Positions 27,201-39,111 of a stretch of 64,000 bases of DNA are shown piece by piece. Both the position numbers and the translations under genes were made by a program. Location of the stretch: contig CM030711.1 of the NCBI GenBank assembly GCA_017979445.1, forward strand, positions 620,001 to 684,000. The letters run 5' to 3'. Numbering within the stretch: position 1 is the first letter of the stretch; each line of letters starts with the position of its first letter. Below the pieces are notes generated by a model, which was not told where the DNA came from, did not search any database, and saw only the letters and a list, made by a program, of their open reading frames with translations. The DNA is from Akebia trifoliata. Taxonomy: Eukaryota; Streptophyta; Magnoliopsida; Ranunculales; Lardizabalaceae.

Positions 27201-27834
27201 CCTCAAGGCTTGTGCAGTCCCCTCCCTCCACACATACCAAGTAATTTATGAGATAAATCCCCAATGATGGCCTGTAAGGGAGGATTTGAACTCAAGATCT
27301 CCGCTTTTTGAGGTGTGGTCTTGAACATCTAGCCAACCGTTGGAGGTTATGTAAACATGATTTTATTGTAATTTAGGCTAATGTACATTTCGTATGTTTA
27401 TTTCACTTCTAGTAGTTTTGATTTCTGCCCCTCCGCAATGTGAAAGTAAATATATATAGGACTAAACTAAATATGTACAATGCCATGATTGGTTTCAGTC
27501 TACCGGGTCTTTCTTCCATGACAAGAGCACCACATTTGGGAGTCTTATTGGTGTCTCTAGCGTTCTAGAGCTGTCAGGAAGATCAGTGGGAGGTAGAAAA
27601 GCTGAACCTTTGAGAAGCAAGAAGAGTTACATTTCCAAAACTTGTTTTTCCTCTCTATGCTCAAAGGCTAGTGTTGATACTGAGAATGTGAAATATTCTC
27701 CATCCCTTGGTCATTTTCTAGAAGTGGAGCGAAGAGCTGCTACTGATTACAGAAGGAATCTGAATCCAATGATCTATGAACCCGACGAGTTCGTCGAAGC
27801 TCGCCCTGTTTCAGAACCAAACTCACCATGTTAG
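24224..27834 (+). CDS. Plant-specific protein of unknown function (At3g17950-like)
   Basis: Three exons: 24224-24235 (only MTHQ), 24510-24659 and 27499-27834, with clean GT-AG borders and phase 0 throughout, giving 165 residues. Exon 2 begins EDGWPLGLRPLNVRIEL and contains the serine-rich SFNTLLTGSPSS and SSSDLDTE. Exon 3 begins STGSFFHDKSTTFGSLIG, then has a basic region, a cysteine-containing CFSSLCSKAS and the block SLGHFLEVERRAATDYRR. I recognise the layout as a conserved land-plant family without assigned function; naming At3g17950 as a relative is from memory. I see no membrane segment, signal peptide or catalytic motif. The leader contains a duplicated segment (TTTCTGTGAGGTGACCTCAC near 24081 and a close copy near 24160) and a short upstream ORF beginning at about 24072. 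Intron 2 (2.8 kb) is packed with family B and C MITEs. Confidence 0.8.
25041..26671. mobile_element. Cluster of family C MITEs in (TA)n tracts, copies 1-4 plus a fragment
   Basis: Complete copies lie at 25062-25425, 25453-25833, 25847-26227 and 26240-26590. A 43-bp end fragment is at 26605-26647. Each is bounded by (TA)n tracts. Ends are GGGTCCCGTTCGGCACCCTA-like on the left and GGTGCTGAACATTTCCC on the right. Each element contains two internal hairpins built on GGCTGATTTTTGGTGAGGAT and its complement, separated by a middle segment with ATGGACGGTCCACGATTTTT, and outer arms that also pair. Copies 2 and 3 differ at only about a dozen positions. All are noncoding and lie in intron 2 of the host gene. 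Confidence 0.88.
26888..27120. mobile_element. Family B MITE, copy 2
   Basis: Termini GTGTCGTGATAATCTGACTA and, on the other strand, GAGTTGTGATAATCTGACTA. The arms pair for about 90 bp and meet around GCGCAGATCTATG. Flanks TATGTGAAT (26879-26887) and TATGCGAAT (27121-27129) form a 9-bp duplication with one mismatch. It lies in the same intron as the family C cluster. Confidence 0.8.
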
Positions 27835-28139
27835 CTTAGTGAGGCTTGAGACCAATGTAACCGAGGCACACATTTCCAGTATTGTTTTCATGTATTTGTG
27901 GATAGCCCACCACTTGAAGGGTATCATCTCCTCACACACTTTATTATGTTTCTATTTAATTAGGGTTGAATTTCATGATCTAGAAGTGAATAAAACTCGC
28001 ATCTTTTATCATTTAAGGAGAGGGATTTGTAATTTGTTTGTTTGTTTGATTGCTGGATTTGGCGATTGGAGTTTGGGAGAGGCAATGTTTTCAAGATATT
28101 CCTTTCAAGTGACCTCTGACCTTTACAATTTCTAAATTG

Positions 28140-28800
28140 GGAGTCTTCCAAGGTAAATGCAATAATAATATACAAGTCCCCTTCTCAATTAAGGTTTGTG
28201 TCTGTTAAAGATTCTTGGTGTTTGTCTAGCATGGCTGGTTCTATAAGTTATTTGTCTTGGGTTGCATTGGGATCTACAATCTCTCTCTCATGTAAAGGTG
28301 CATGGATAAGGTTTTATGTGTATTTATCTGTCTGGCCCATCCAGGATTAGAGTTCATTAAGTTCACCATTATTGATAAATTGATCAAACAAGAAATTCCC
28401 GACTTTATGTTGTAAGCAGAAGATTATGGCTCAGCCGTCTCAGAAATTGCTCTCCAAAAAAAAATTTGTTTCCTATGAAAAAATTTCTTTCAAATGACAA
28501 TAGAAAAAATGATTAGAAACATTGGGGCAATGTGAAAATTACTGAAAATAGATTCACCCAAAAACTAAAAAATTTTGTTTGAGAACCAAACTAAGCAGGG
28601 ATTGAGATTGATGTCTTGTCCTTTTGGACTTATGGGAGGCCTTATTTATACTACGAAGGAGGGAAGGAGGTGAGGGAAAGGGAAAATTTTGATTAGCTCA
28701 TGCTTTGTCTTAGTTTCTGTCATGATTGATGCACCAAGTCGCTTTCACTTTGAGGTAAGTAAAACAAGTCTACATTGTTCTGACACTTAAAAGGATGATT
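28140..28800. other. Intergenic, 3' flank of the unknown-function gene
   Basis: AT-rich sequence after the stop at 27834, probably including the 3' UTR. No coding or repeat structure was recognised before the retroelement remnant at 28832. Confidence 0.4.
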
Positions 28801-28831
28801 CGGGTTTATCAGGATATCAAGCTCTGCAATA

Positions 28832-29140
28832 GTGGGTTGCAATACTTCTAGATCTGTTTTACATTATGAGTTACAGTGTATCCTCAAAGGTATCCAGCTT
28901 GCTGCAGCCTCCAACACCTGGAGAATCACTATTCAGCTTGATTCCTTAGTGACGGTGAACATCCTCGATGACACTTGGAGCTGCCCTTGGCATGTTCACC
29001 ACTTGATCCTCTTGATTAGGAGCATTCTCTCAAGATTCCAAGAGGCCTCCTTCACTCATATTTTCAAAGAAGCTAACAGGGCTATTGATATGCTAGTTTC
29101 GATAAACGATAGTCTAGATTGCATTTTTTTTGGATTGTAA
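28832..29140 (+). pseudogene. LINE-type RNase H domain remnant
   Basis: A 102-residue open stretch reads as the plant RVT_3 (RNase H-like) fold at the end of non-LTR retroelements. It has ELQCILKGIQLAAAS (first acidic site), ITIQLDSLVTVNIL (the DS site), a tryptophan-rich turn, and HIFKEANRAIDMLVS (the usual HVYREANRAADALA). The start and the remainder of the element are missing. It is an isolated fragment, not a host gene. Confidence 0.75.
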
Positions 29141-29553
29141 TTTGCTCCCTAGTGCTCTATTACCTATTCTTGCTCAAGATAAGAGGGGGATGCGTTATAT
29201 GAGGTTGTAGCTGGTTTAGGTCTGCCTTAACCCAATTAATCTTTTTTTTTTTAAAAAAAATCGCTTCTTCATCGTACATCCTCTCATTGGCACTTGAGAT
29301 AGCATTTCCCCGAGGCACTGGGTCACGATCAGTCCAAATCACTCTGGTGAATGAGCTAACGAAGTTTATGTGGCCCGCCACATCAATCCCTATGTTATGG
29401 CTCTTCTTAAGTTAGTTGGCAATGTTGTCACCAACATCTGCACCTGATTCCTTAGTTCATTTTATTCAAATTTGGTGTTGGAGTTCATAATTTGCTCTAC
29501 TTTTTATAAATTATTCACTCATGCAAGTAAATTACAAGTTCAAGTATAAAGTT

Positions 29554-29820
29554 AACCCCGAGGGGTTGGCTCAATGGCAATTTCAGAGCAATAAACGGTT
29601 AATGCCCGTAGGTCGTGAGTTCAATGCTCAATATGAACATTAATTACTTTGAGGCCACCCGCGATGGTGCACCCTCACTTACCTGGTGCGTGTGATGTGC
29701 GGGAGTTACACGTGACCTATGATTAGTCCTCGGACAAATCCATGGTCTATGGATTGAGAAAGGCCTAGATACGGGCTCGATCCACGATCTAGAGGGATAC
29801 CCGGTAATTAAAAAAAAAAA
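29554..29820 (+). mobile_element. SINE with tRNA-like promoter, poly(A) tail and target duplication
   Basis: The element starts AACCCCGAGGGGTTGGCTCA (box A-like GGCTCAATGG), then a box B-like GGTCGTGAGTTCAATGC about 40 nt on, and ends in a run of A. The flanks AAGTATAAAGTT (29542-29553) and AAGTCTAAAGTT (29821-29832) match at 11 of 12 positions. It is 267 bp with no ORF. This is a tRNA-derived SINE copied by a LINE, not a functional tRNA. Confidence 0.85.
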
Positions 29821-29832
29821 AAGTCTAAAGTT

Positions 29833-31187
29833 GAAAAACTCTTTATATTTATATGGTCAAGTGGAGGTGACTTATGTAAAAGCACACGATCCTCGTAGAA
29901 TAAACATGAAATCGAAAGGTCCGGATTTATATATATCCTGATAGATATCTCAAATATACTTATCCCAAAGGGTGAATTCTGACCGTTGAACCAATCCAAT
30001 TATATATTCGGATAGGATCCTATCCGATCCAAGTCCAAATCCATTGGTTTAGCACTTAACAGCTACGTGGCAATCTGTCCATTACCCACGTCACTTTCTT
30101 TTCTTGTCTCAACATAAGGAACCAATCCGTGTACTTGAACTTGAGTGTCCGCTTCTCTCTCTTGAACTATATCAACGACTCCACGTAAAAAAAAGAATCT
30201 TAGACCGTGCAATCTTGTTTTATTCGCCACGTGGACCAACGAATCGATGTAGCGTTTCAGTTCTATCCAAGTAAGTATCAAGCAGTGTGGGGACCCAAGC
30301 TGTAAGTCAATAATTGAACACGTCACTTCAGAGAGACTGAGATTGGCTATTTGTATTCTCCACATTTCATACTCTAAAAACCACTGTTCCTCCCTAGATC
30401 CAGACCGTCAGATACATCCATCAGGTACACGCCAACTTTAAGTGGTACCCACTCCTCAATTGTTAGTTTTCTTGTTAGAGAGGGACCAACGCCTATAGTC
30501 TCTCGATAATCGAGATTTTCTCTAAGTTGTTCACTTTTGTATAGGCCAAGGTACATCATCACCTACAGAGAGCCACGTGTCAATCTGACTTCATCCTTCC
30601 AAGTTTCAGGCTTGATGAATCACTAGTGGGTCCCATTCATTATTAAAGGGAGGGTCATAAAACTTATCTGAATAAATAATGGAGGCCCTTGAACTGTTGG
30701 AATTATGAAAACCAATGGAACTGAGACATGGTCACATGACAATTGACAACCAACCCCCCCAAAACAGGCTTTTTCTCTTCTTCTTTCTCTAGATCACAAG
30801 AAAATAATTTTATATTTACATCCCCTAAATAAAACAATATTACATTCAAGACCCACAATTTCCTAAGACAAAAGGGAGGTTTGTTATGGTCTAAGCAAAC
30901 ACTGAAGAAAGAAAGAAAGAAAGAAAGGGTGACATTTCCATTAAAGAACATGAATCTTTCTCTTCAGGTACACTGTAACAGACCCTCCAAAGGCAATACT
31001 AATGCTTCTTCAATCTAAAGTTAAAAAAAAAAAAAAAATTACACTAACACCCACAAACCCAAACCTCCTAAAAAAAAAAAAACTTCTTATTTTGAATCCC
31101 TCTCCTTTTGCTCTTAGAATTCCCCAAATCTACATAAGCAAATGGATTTTTAGAAATGTAACCAAACAAGTCCTCAATCACTACGTT
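29833..31187. other. Intergenic; 3' side of the XBAT31-like gene
   Basis: It contains several CACGTG-type motifs (near 30227 and 30574), a GAAA microsatellite near 30906-30928, and the probable 3' UTR of the minus-strand ligase gene. ORFs at 30063-30562 show no family features. I call no gene. Confidence 0.45.
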
Positions 31188-33960
31188 TCAAGGCTTGTCC
31201 ACCCAATCACTGCTGTCGGCCGCAACCTTTCCTGAACCACGGCCCATCTTCCCAAGTGAGCCCATGGCCGATACCCCTTTAAAGCTACTACTGCCCTCAC
31301 TGAAGTTTCGAGATTTCCTAGACCTCTTCAGTTTCGAGGAGGAGATGTCTCTGTCTATTTCATTGTCGATCTTTATCTTAGCTACCACCAGTTGGGCAAT
31401 GCTGCTGCGACAAAACGGGCAGAGTGGGGATGGAGGACACGTGGAAGTGGGGTTTGGTTTGTTGTGGCAACACAGGGCTAACGTGCAATGGGCACACATC
31501 TGGTGACCGCAGTCTTGGACTTCAATTGTGCAGACTTGATCAAAGCAAATGCAGCATAGCTCACCTTCACTGACCTGCATAGAACCAATGTACTATTAGG
31601 CATTATTTTCTTATTCTGATAGTTTAATCAACTTAGGCTTCCTATGAACACAATTTACTTTTCTCCCAAGAGACTAACTTTCAATCTTTAGGATCAAACT
31701 TTGTAGAAACCACTCAAGCCAAAAAAAAGGAGGAAACTAAAACTAATGTAACTGACAGTATTTAGGACACAAAATATGGATTCGGTTAAGTTCTTTCTAA
31801 CAGTTAGGATTCTAACTCTTCTTTGAAATCAAATCCTTTTCTTCAGCTTGGATTGATTATGAAAACAGAACAAGGTTACATAAACAAGTTATCGCCTTAG
31901 GGTGAAGTACTATCAAATAAAATGTCTATAATGATGTCTCGATTCTGTCTATATTGAGGAAAATGAGTAAATATTTTCTTGTGGGATGCTAATATCTTCA
32001 AAAATATGAAATTATTGGGAAACTGTCTTAAGGAGTAATTTAGTAAAGTTCTATACCAATTTTTTCCGTTTGTGGTGTATGTATTCGAAAAATGGAATTT
32101 CAACCAGAATGGGTGCGGAAGAAATTACCTCGGACATATTATCTTCAACCCCGGGATCAGAATATGAAGGGGATGGAAGTGAGTAGGCCGTTCCCTTCAA
32201 GATACTTTTTTCTCTCTCTCTATTCGCTTCCATGAGAGCCCTCTCTAATAGTATCTTTGCCTCCGGATTAAGCTCACTAATGAACTTCAAGGGTGATGGC
32301 CAGACCAAAGGCTCGGCCGATGAAGGGTTCAACAGCGCAGCACATGCTCCATGCTTGTATTTTAATGCAACTGTGTATGGAATTCTCCTGCAAATACCCC
32401 ACCCCATTATATAAATTCATTTGCAGACATTTACAACCCTAAATAAATAGATAAAAACACAAAGATGTTTACCAAGATCAAGTTATTTCTCAAATATTAA
32501 CCACTTCTAGAGTATCTCTTCAACTAATAAAAGTCTAGAAATATATTGTGATAATGGCTAATGGTATACAAAATGATTAAACAAACGTAGTGCTAGAATT
32601 AACTACTTCGATTAATTGGGTATGACAATTATTCTTTAATTTCAACATCTATAATACCCAACAAAAAAAAATCCAATAGGACCGAATAAATTAAAGCTTA
32701 CCCAGATGCATCTCTTTGAAGCCGATCTGCTCCCCACGCTAGCAATTCTCGTACACAATCCAAAGAACCCGCTCGAGCGGCCAAATGAATTGGAGTACTC
32801 CCTGGACAGCTGCAATTACCATCGTCTATCAATCTAAAAGATAAACAAATTATCACAAAAACTCGGAAAAAGATAAGACCTTGTGTAAGGGAGTATTACC
32901 CGTATCCTCCTGTCGAAGCACAAACAAGAGCTCCACAATCCAAAAGAATATGAACACAATCAGGTCGGCTTTGTCGGGCTGCTAGATGTAAAGGAGTTGC
33001 TCCTTTAGCATCTCTAACATTCACAAATCTTGCAAATCCCCTACCACTCAATCCAAAACATGAAATTACCAAATTGAACTTGAAATCCAAGAACCTCGAT
33101 ATCTAATCACACAAATCTCATAAACAATAGATTTAGAAAATATATTAAAACAATTACTCACCAAGAATCTGCAACTGGGGTTGAATGTGCAGCAGAAAGG
33201 ATGGTTTGTAGGCATTCTGAGTGACCATAGTAAGCAGCATAATGCAAGCAAGTTCTTCCATGAAGGGAATCAAACATCAAAATCTGGTAAATTAAAAAGA
33301 AACCCAATTTATAATTCTCAGTTGTAGGCCAAAATTTCATTAAAAAAAATCAAATAAAAGAAGAACAAGAACAGATCTTTACATACATTCGCCCCTGCTT
33401 GTAAGAGCTTTTGTACGGCCGAGATCTTCCCATGCATTGCCGCCAACATAAGGGGAGTCTAAACCAATCAAAAAGGAAAAAATTAAGCTAAATAACAAGA
33501 TCAAACATTTCCCAAATCAAAAAATCAAATAAATCCAAAATTTTCTTTTCTTTCCTAATCAAACTTCACAAAAGCTTATTACCTGTCTATTACGATTCAA
33601 GATATCTGGATTAACAGATCGATCCAAAATCATAGAAAGAACCTAACCCATCACCAATCAACCACCATAAAAGATACCCATTAATCCAAAATCAAAATTT
33701 TCCAAAAACAAATCCATTAGATCCACCAAAATAACAAAAAAAACCAAGAAAAAAACATAAAATTATAAAAAAAAACCCACCTCGATCTGACCATTTGCAG
33801 CAGCAATATGAAGTGCAGAGTGCCTATCGTAAACGGTGGTTTGATTTAAGAGATTTGGTTGTCTCTCTAACAGAGCTTCAACACTCATCAAATCTCCCAT
33901 TTGAACAGCACTGAAGAGCCCATGTTCAGGACTCGCACTGCAACTCATTCCCTGCCCCAT
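31188..33960 (-). CDS. XBAT31: RING-finger and ankyrin-repeat E3 ubiquitin ligase, XBAT31-type
   Basis: Eight exons on the minus strand: 33960-33781, 33642-33583, 33458-33387, 33283-33162, 33040-32900, 32809-32702, 32387-32129 and 31574-31188. All have GT-AG borders; they total 1329 nt and 442 residues. The start is MGQGMSCSASPEHGLFSAVQ, with an N-terminal glycine suited to myristoylation. Ankyrin repeats follow (HSALHIAAANGQIE, TPLMLAAMHGK, RTCLHYAAYYGH, ATPLHLAARQSR, STPIHLAARAG) to about residue 210. A conserved linker (PLVWPSPLKFISELN) precedes a RING finger from about residue 321 (CCICFDQVCTIE, DCGHQMCAHC, CPFCRSSI). Such proteins transfer ubiquitin to substrates caught by the ankyrin repeats; the Arabidopsis namesake acts in heat-linked growth. 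Its length is close to that family's (about 456). The orthology is by recognition, not by search. Confidence 0.93.
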
Positions 33961-34500
33961 CTCTAAGCGCACTTAACAGCCTTGGAGTCGGAGGCGCACC
34001 ACCTTATCATGCGCCACCTTCCGCAGAGGTGGTGGCGTCGATTGTTGAAGGGAAAGGTCACGCTTTTAAGTATGAAAGAAAGAGAGTAGTTTCGGGCAGC
34101 TTGTAAGACTGACCGGGGCAGTAGTCAGATATTTTGCGGACAATTTGATCCCATATACATTTAAATTAGTTTGTCTATAAGTCTTTGTCCAAGTCTTCAC
34201 GCGGACTTCAGATCATTCAAAGCTGCTTTTTAGGTGAGATCACGATCGTTCCTTTCCACTTGTTCCTGATCTTGACCATTGATTGGTTTTCTTACAAAAA
34301 AAAAATAGTAAAAGAGAGATAATAACATGGTAAGTTCACATGAATTTGAAGGTTTAATTAATTTATTATTTATAATTTTATTTAACTAAAATGTAAATAT
34401 TTGAGTATGGATTTTCTTGGGTATGTACACATGGGTTGCATCCAATGCTCGATTCATTCTTGTGAGATAAGGCTTTAAGTATATATATATTTATTTATTT
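33961..34500 (-). promoter_or_regulatory. Upstream and leader region of the XBAT31-like gene
   Basis: The 5' UTR probably runs from 33961 to about 34100, with CT-rich sequence on the transcribed strand near 34070-34095. I see no convincing TATA box. The rest is AT-rich and featureless. Confidence 0.4.
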
Positions 34501-34509
34501 ATTTTAACG

Positions 34510-35185
34510 AAGGATGAAGATATCAAAGAACAAATTCAGAGCTCCATGTTTAAAGGGGAGATAGAGTTTCTTGAGTGCAATGCGATGGATGCATATTAAT
34601 TAAGTTAATAGAAAAAATTTATAAGATAATAATAAGATTAATTATGTTTTATGAAATCGAATGTGGGATGGTTGAGTAGTATTTTATTAATAAGTGAGTG
34701 TAATAAGGATAGAGATGAGTGAAAAGGTAAAACTGAACTAAACAAAGTTGAGAAAATGTAGGAGTAGAGATTGTTGAATGATAATTTGGGCATGTTCCAT
34801 GCAGGCATTAAAAAAAAAAAACTTTCAAATTGAAATTTTCAAAAGAATGAGAGGAACAAGTTAAAGAAAATGGATTGAGTTACATGGATATGATTATATG
34901 AAGAATAATGATTTTCTGATGCCCCCTCTTGACAAACATCTCTATCATGATCATTTGCATCATGATACACATAATCATAAATCTTTTTTCTTATTAATTT
35001 TGAGGCAAATGATCTACGATTATGTGATGGGGGTGTAGGTCAAAGGGGGCATCAGATTATCGCGACTCTTATATAAATACACATCCAATGAAAAAGTATG
35101 TGACTCTAGATGGAATCGAAAGGAGGAACATGATTCAATTATCATGGACGCCAATATCCTTGGGATAAGGTTTTGAGATAATGGT
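34510..35185 (+). mobile_element. LINE 3'-region remnant, interrupted by a MITE-like foldback
   Basis: Reading plus, a degraded version of the same element as at 498 appears: TTTTATGAAATCGAATGTGG (compare TTTTATACGAAGTTGAATGT there), then a GAACAAGTTAAAGAAAATGG stretch and an end resembling LINE tails, AATATCCTTGGGATAAGG. Between about 34915 and 35075 sits a foldback with TGATGCCCCCTCTTGAC and TCAAAGGGGGCATCAGATTA as arms. There is no intact ORF. Confidence 0.55.
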
Positions 35186-35997
35186 ATTTTTTTTTGAAGA
35201 TATTATAGGTAAGGTCCTCAATATCTAATAAGAATTGAAATTGATTGTATGATATCCATGTTTACCTATTTTAAGAACAAATGGAATGGTAATTTTCTTT
35301 GAGTTCAATAATTTTGGGAGCTATGAATAGAAATTTTACTTGAAATTATTATATGGATTGAAAATGATGACTTATAACAAGGAAGGAGAGATTCCCTTTT
35401 GGGAAATTATTTTTACCTAAATGTGTGGATACTTAGAAAAATTAAACCAAATGACTTTTTATCCATTTTTAAGTTCCATACAAGTAAACTGATTTGTTTC
35501 CCAAAAAGGTACTCTTTAGCTGAATTTACCTTTATACCCTTATTTTCAACCTGTATTAAATCCAAATGTAGTTAACAATAATGCAATTGACCAAAGGCTA
35601 CCCATTTTGGTAAAAACAAAGAAATATCAAAGTGGATATATGTCTCATATGATATATCTTTTAAAAGCATGGTTGAACTAGTAATTCATACTTCATGCAT
35701 AACCGTTTTGGTATTAGGTTACCAACTTGGTTAAGCCTTCTAGAAAACTACATTTGATTATAGAATCAAGAAACTAGCAAGACTTGTAAAAATGTCAAAA
35801 GTGAGAAGTTGGACAAAGAACAAACTCAAGATGAAATAGACACAAGGCAAGGATTCTCGAACACATACTTTTTCAACAAGGGAAATCAACACACTACAAG
35901 TATCAAAATGACTTGTAATACAAGAGAAGTTTTGATCAACTATGTGAGCTAAATCAACTTCATTATTGTTAAAGGGATAATTAATTAGGTAGCGTTT
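35186..35997. other. Intergenic with AT-rich dispersed repeat
   Basis: It includes a copy of the AT-rich repeat (35440-35750) also seen around 20350-21070. The ORF at 35758-36096 on the minus strand overlaps a MITE and is not called. Confidence 0.4.
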
Positions 35998-36352
35998 GGG
36001 AATACATTTGGGGGCCGTTCCCATACTAACGCTCAAAAAGTACTTTACTGGTATAAAACTTAGTTTTGATAGCAACTTGACTTCTGCTTCCTGCAAAATG
36101 TAGAAAATGAAAATTAGTTAGAAGTAGAAGAAGGTGCACTAGTTTTCAATGTTTGTGGGAATCATAAAGAACTTAAAAGTTACATGTTAATAACTTTTGA
36201 TATATTATCAAAATAATCAAAAACATTATTTTACAAAAGCTACTTCCTAAATATTTTCGCCAAACGACTAATTTTGCACCATGATTCTTATGGAAGGGAT
36301 TTAAAGTGACATAAGCACTTCCGATAAATGCACCATATTCCCAAACGAGGCC
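35998..36352. mobile_element. Tourist/PIF-type MITE
   Basis: The ends GGTAGCGTTTGGGAATACAT and, on the other strand, GGCCTCGTTTGGGAATATGG are flanked by TTA on both sides, the 3-bp target duplication of PIF/Harbinger elements. The 355-bp interior is noncoding. The terminal repeats are short and imperfect. Confidence 0.65.
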
Positions 36353-38529
36353 TTAGTGCTTATGAGTTTACTTGTGAATCATGCTTGGATCAAAATTAGC
36401 TTCTTGAACATCAATGCCATGTAAAGGTCTTCTAAGATGCTATATTAGATCACATCTGCATCGAGCGTCGTAATGTCACATGACCAATCTAAATGGTGCA
36501 ATATTTTGGCCCCTGACAATTCTCAAAAAAAAAAAAAAAAAAAATTGATTGATCACAATTATCACATTTTAATTAAAAGAGCAATAATTTATTTGGGAGA
36601 AAATACCAAAGCCATCATGTATGGGTTCAAAATTAAGGTTTAATCATATTTTGAAATATATATCTATAAGGTTATATATCCATTTTGTTATATATTTATT
36701 TATTTTTAACTAAAATGGGTACCCACTAACCAATGTGGGGTCACATTTGTTATATTATCTTTTTTACCCTTCTCACAAAGCTCAAATAAAAAGACAATAT
36801 TTTAAGAAAAAGTCAGAACTATAGTGGAGGGGGGGATCGGGTTTAACGTTGAGAATAAGGTATAAAGGTAAATTAGTTTATTTGCGTGAATTTGAAAAAT
36901 GGTATAAAGGTAAATTCAGTTTAGTGTCCATTCAGAAGATACCTGTTTTGATAAAAACCAACAAATACCAAAAAGGGGAATATAGCCCTTTTTATAAATA
37001 TTTTAAAAAATGTAACTGGATCAATAATTTCAATAAAATATAAGGCGGTTTGGGTAAAACACCCTATATTTTTGTCAGTTGAGTTAGAAATATTATTTTT
37101 TTCTAATTCAACTTTTGTTTTAATTACTTGCAAATAATTTAATTAATTAAAAAAATATATATATGGCTAATCAAGACAGGTAGCTTGTACGTCTTGTACC
37201 CCATTGAGTGGATCAAGGTTGGTGAAAAAAAAAGAGAAATTCTATTTCCATACCAACTTTTATTAATAGCACACCAAATTCACATGATATTACCCACTTC
37301 TTTGGGTGCTCTTAGTAAAAGTTGGTGTGGTAATAGAATTTATCTTAATTAAGGAGACAGGATGTCGGTGCAACAAGTTTATTGAGAAAAAAAACCCTAT
37401 TTTGGCTCTAAGTGAGCTGGCTCAAATTAATGGTTTGGTCTACCCCCTCTCCATATCAGTCATTTATGTGGGCATGAATGGACATGCTTCAATGTCTTAA
37501 GTGGGCCAATAATACATACTTGCGCATACATCTCAGGTGGTTGTGTGAGTATTAAGCTTGCATTGTTGGCCCCAAATTCAGATATATTGATAATCATTGT
37601 AAAATGATGTTAAAATCCTAACATAAGGTCATTATCAAAGAGACGTTGCAAGCTATGGTACTCAAATCACATATGGTTGTGGTTCAATCTTGTGGCCCTT
37701 TGTAGATCGATTGCAATTTTCATGAACGGATTCAGTTAAAATAGGTAATCTTTCGTCTTGTGGATCCCCTTGACCCTTAAACCGGTTGCTTGCGTGCAAT
37801 GATCTAAATAAGCTATCCAATGCATCGTGGTTCCTTGATTTGACATACATAAGTGCTTAACACTTCAGGGATGCTTCATTCATTTGTGGAAGTAAAGAAT
37901 ATTCTAACTTTTTTTAGGGGGAGAGGGGGACCGATGTTTCGGGCCTGTTAATCCACCCTACCAATCCTCAGGGTACGGATATTCTAATTTGAGAGACTTG
38001 TAAGTGGAGGTGAGAACTTTTTTGACCTATTTCGAGACAAAATTTTAATTTTAGTATCTCTGAAACTAAAAATCAACTCTCTTTTTGACATTTTTCTAGA
38101 TACGAACAAACATGCATCAACAAACATTTTTTGAGTGATCCTATTTCCAAAGGACCATTTTCAAAGAATTTTTTTTTCTTTTAAAGAATGTATTTTCTCT
38201 GCAATCATGCGGATCCTAAGATTAAGATACTCAAATCAAATGTATAGAAATCATTTTCTTATAAATCTAGCAATCAAGGTGAAATATTCATCGGTGTGGC
38301 ACGCGGCTCATAGGAAGACAAGGAGTTAGATTGCTACTCAAACTCCTTGGGAGTAGAATTGGACCTACACTTATCAATTATTGAGTAATATGTGTTCTTA
38401 CTTTATAAAGCGTACCAATAAAATTACATCCCAAGTGGTTAAGTTGTCAATCACTTAAGTTCTCCCAATAAACAAGGAAAGATGACCTCTTACCTCATTT
38501 TTTTTGCTAATATTATTTTATGAATAGCA
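36353..38529. other. Intergenic, no gene seen
   Basis: It includes a poly(A) run at about 36524-36544, the AT-rich dispersed repeat at 36600-37060 with a small open frame that is repeat-derived, and unique sequence. No coding features were recognised. Confidence 0.4.
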
Positions 38530-38757
38530 ATAATGTGACTCCCTCAAGTGACAAACTCAATTGATTACCCTCAAGTAACAAATTTGAGAATCATACATCT
38601 GCGCTCCTCGAGATACATGACTGCCCTTCTTTACAAAAATGTGTATCTCGAGGGAATCGTGTATCTCCGAGGAGCGCAGATCTACAATTTCCGAACTTGT
38701 CACATCAAATAATTGATTAAGTATGCCACGGGGGATAGTCAAATTATCACAACTCTT
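38530..38757. mobile_element. Family B MITE, copy 3, with a duplicated right end
   Basis: The arms contain CAAACTCAATTGATTACCCT and CATCTGCGCTCCTCGAGATA with their complements. The right end ATTATCACAACTCTTATTAT is repeated about 55 bp further right (to about 38805) with CCACGGGGGATAGTCAAACT. The left terminus is diverged. A (TA)n tract follows. Confidence 0.65.
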
Positions 38758-38959
38758 ATTATACATAGCCACGGGGGATAGTCAAACTATCACAACTCTT
38801 ATTATATATATATATATATATATGGATTGATAACTCCTATGGCGAGACAGATGTGAGCTTATGTTACATGATTATACACTAATATATGAACTTAGGCATT
38901 AATCTAAAAATGTAATTCATCCAAGGAAGTTATATGGTTTATCACAGATTTGTTTAGAA

Positions 38960-39111
38960 AATAATGCTGAAGTTACCTCAAGTTTGGATCTCACATGGCA
39001 CACCTGTATGGGAATCTTAGATATTTTCCTCGAGATTCGAGTAAAAAACACGTATGATTATATCTACTTTCACGTCAAGAAGTGTGATATGAGATCAATC
39101 CAGCACGACTC
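38960..39111. mobile_element. Family A MITE, copy 5
   Basis: The left end AATAATGCTGAAGTTACCTC and right end (minus strand) GAGTCGTGCTGGATTGATCT agree with the family A termini. The core CTCGAGATTCGAGTAAAAAA is followed by CACGTATGATTAT. The stem pairs imperfectly. A further stray end (TGCTGGTGTGACATG) lies at about 39230. Confidence 0.65.

Noticed and set aside
28832..29140. A host RNase H gene
   Set aside because: It matches only the terminal domain of LINE-type retroelements, has no start context or partner exons, and the flanks are repetitive.
29554..29650. A possible tRNA gene
   Set aside because: The pol III boxes are present but there is no cloverleaf with a paired acceptor stem; the tail and target duplication show a SINE.
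30063..30562. Minus-strand frames near CACGTG motifs as a small gene
   Set aside because: No recognisable domain, no splice continuity, and the frames overlap low-conservation intergenic sequence.
36849..37133. Short frames on both strands around 36849-37133
   Set aside because: They fall in the AT-rich dispersed repeat that recurs at 20350 and 35440; no protein features.
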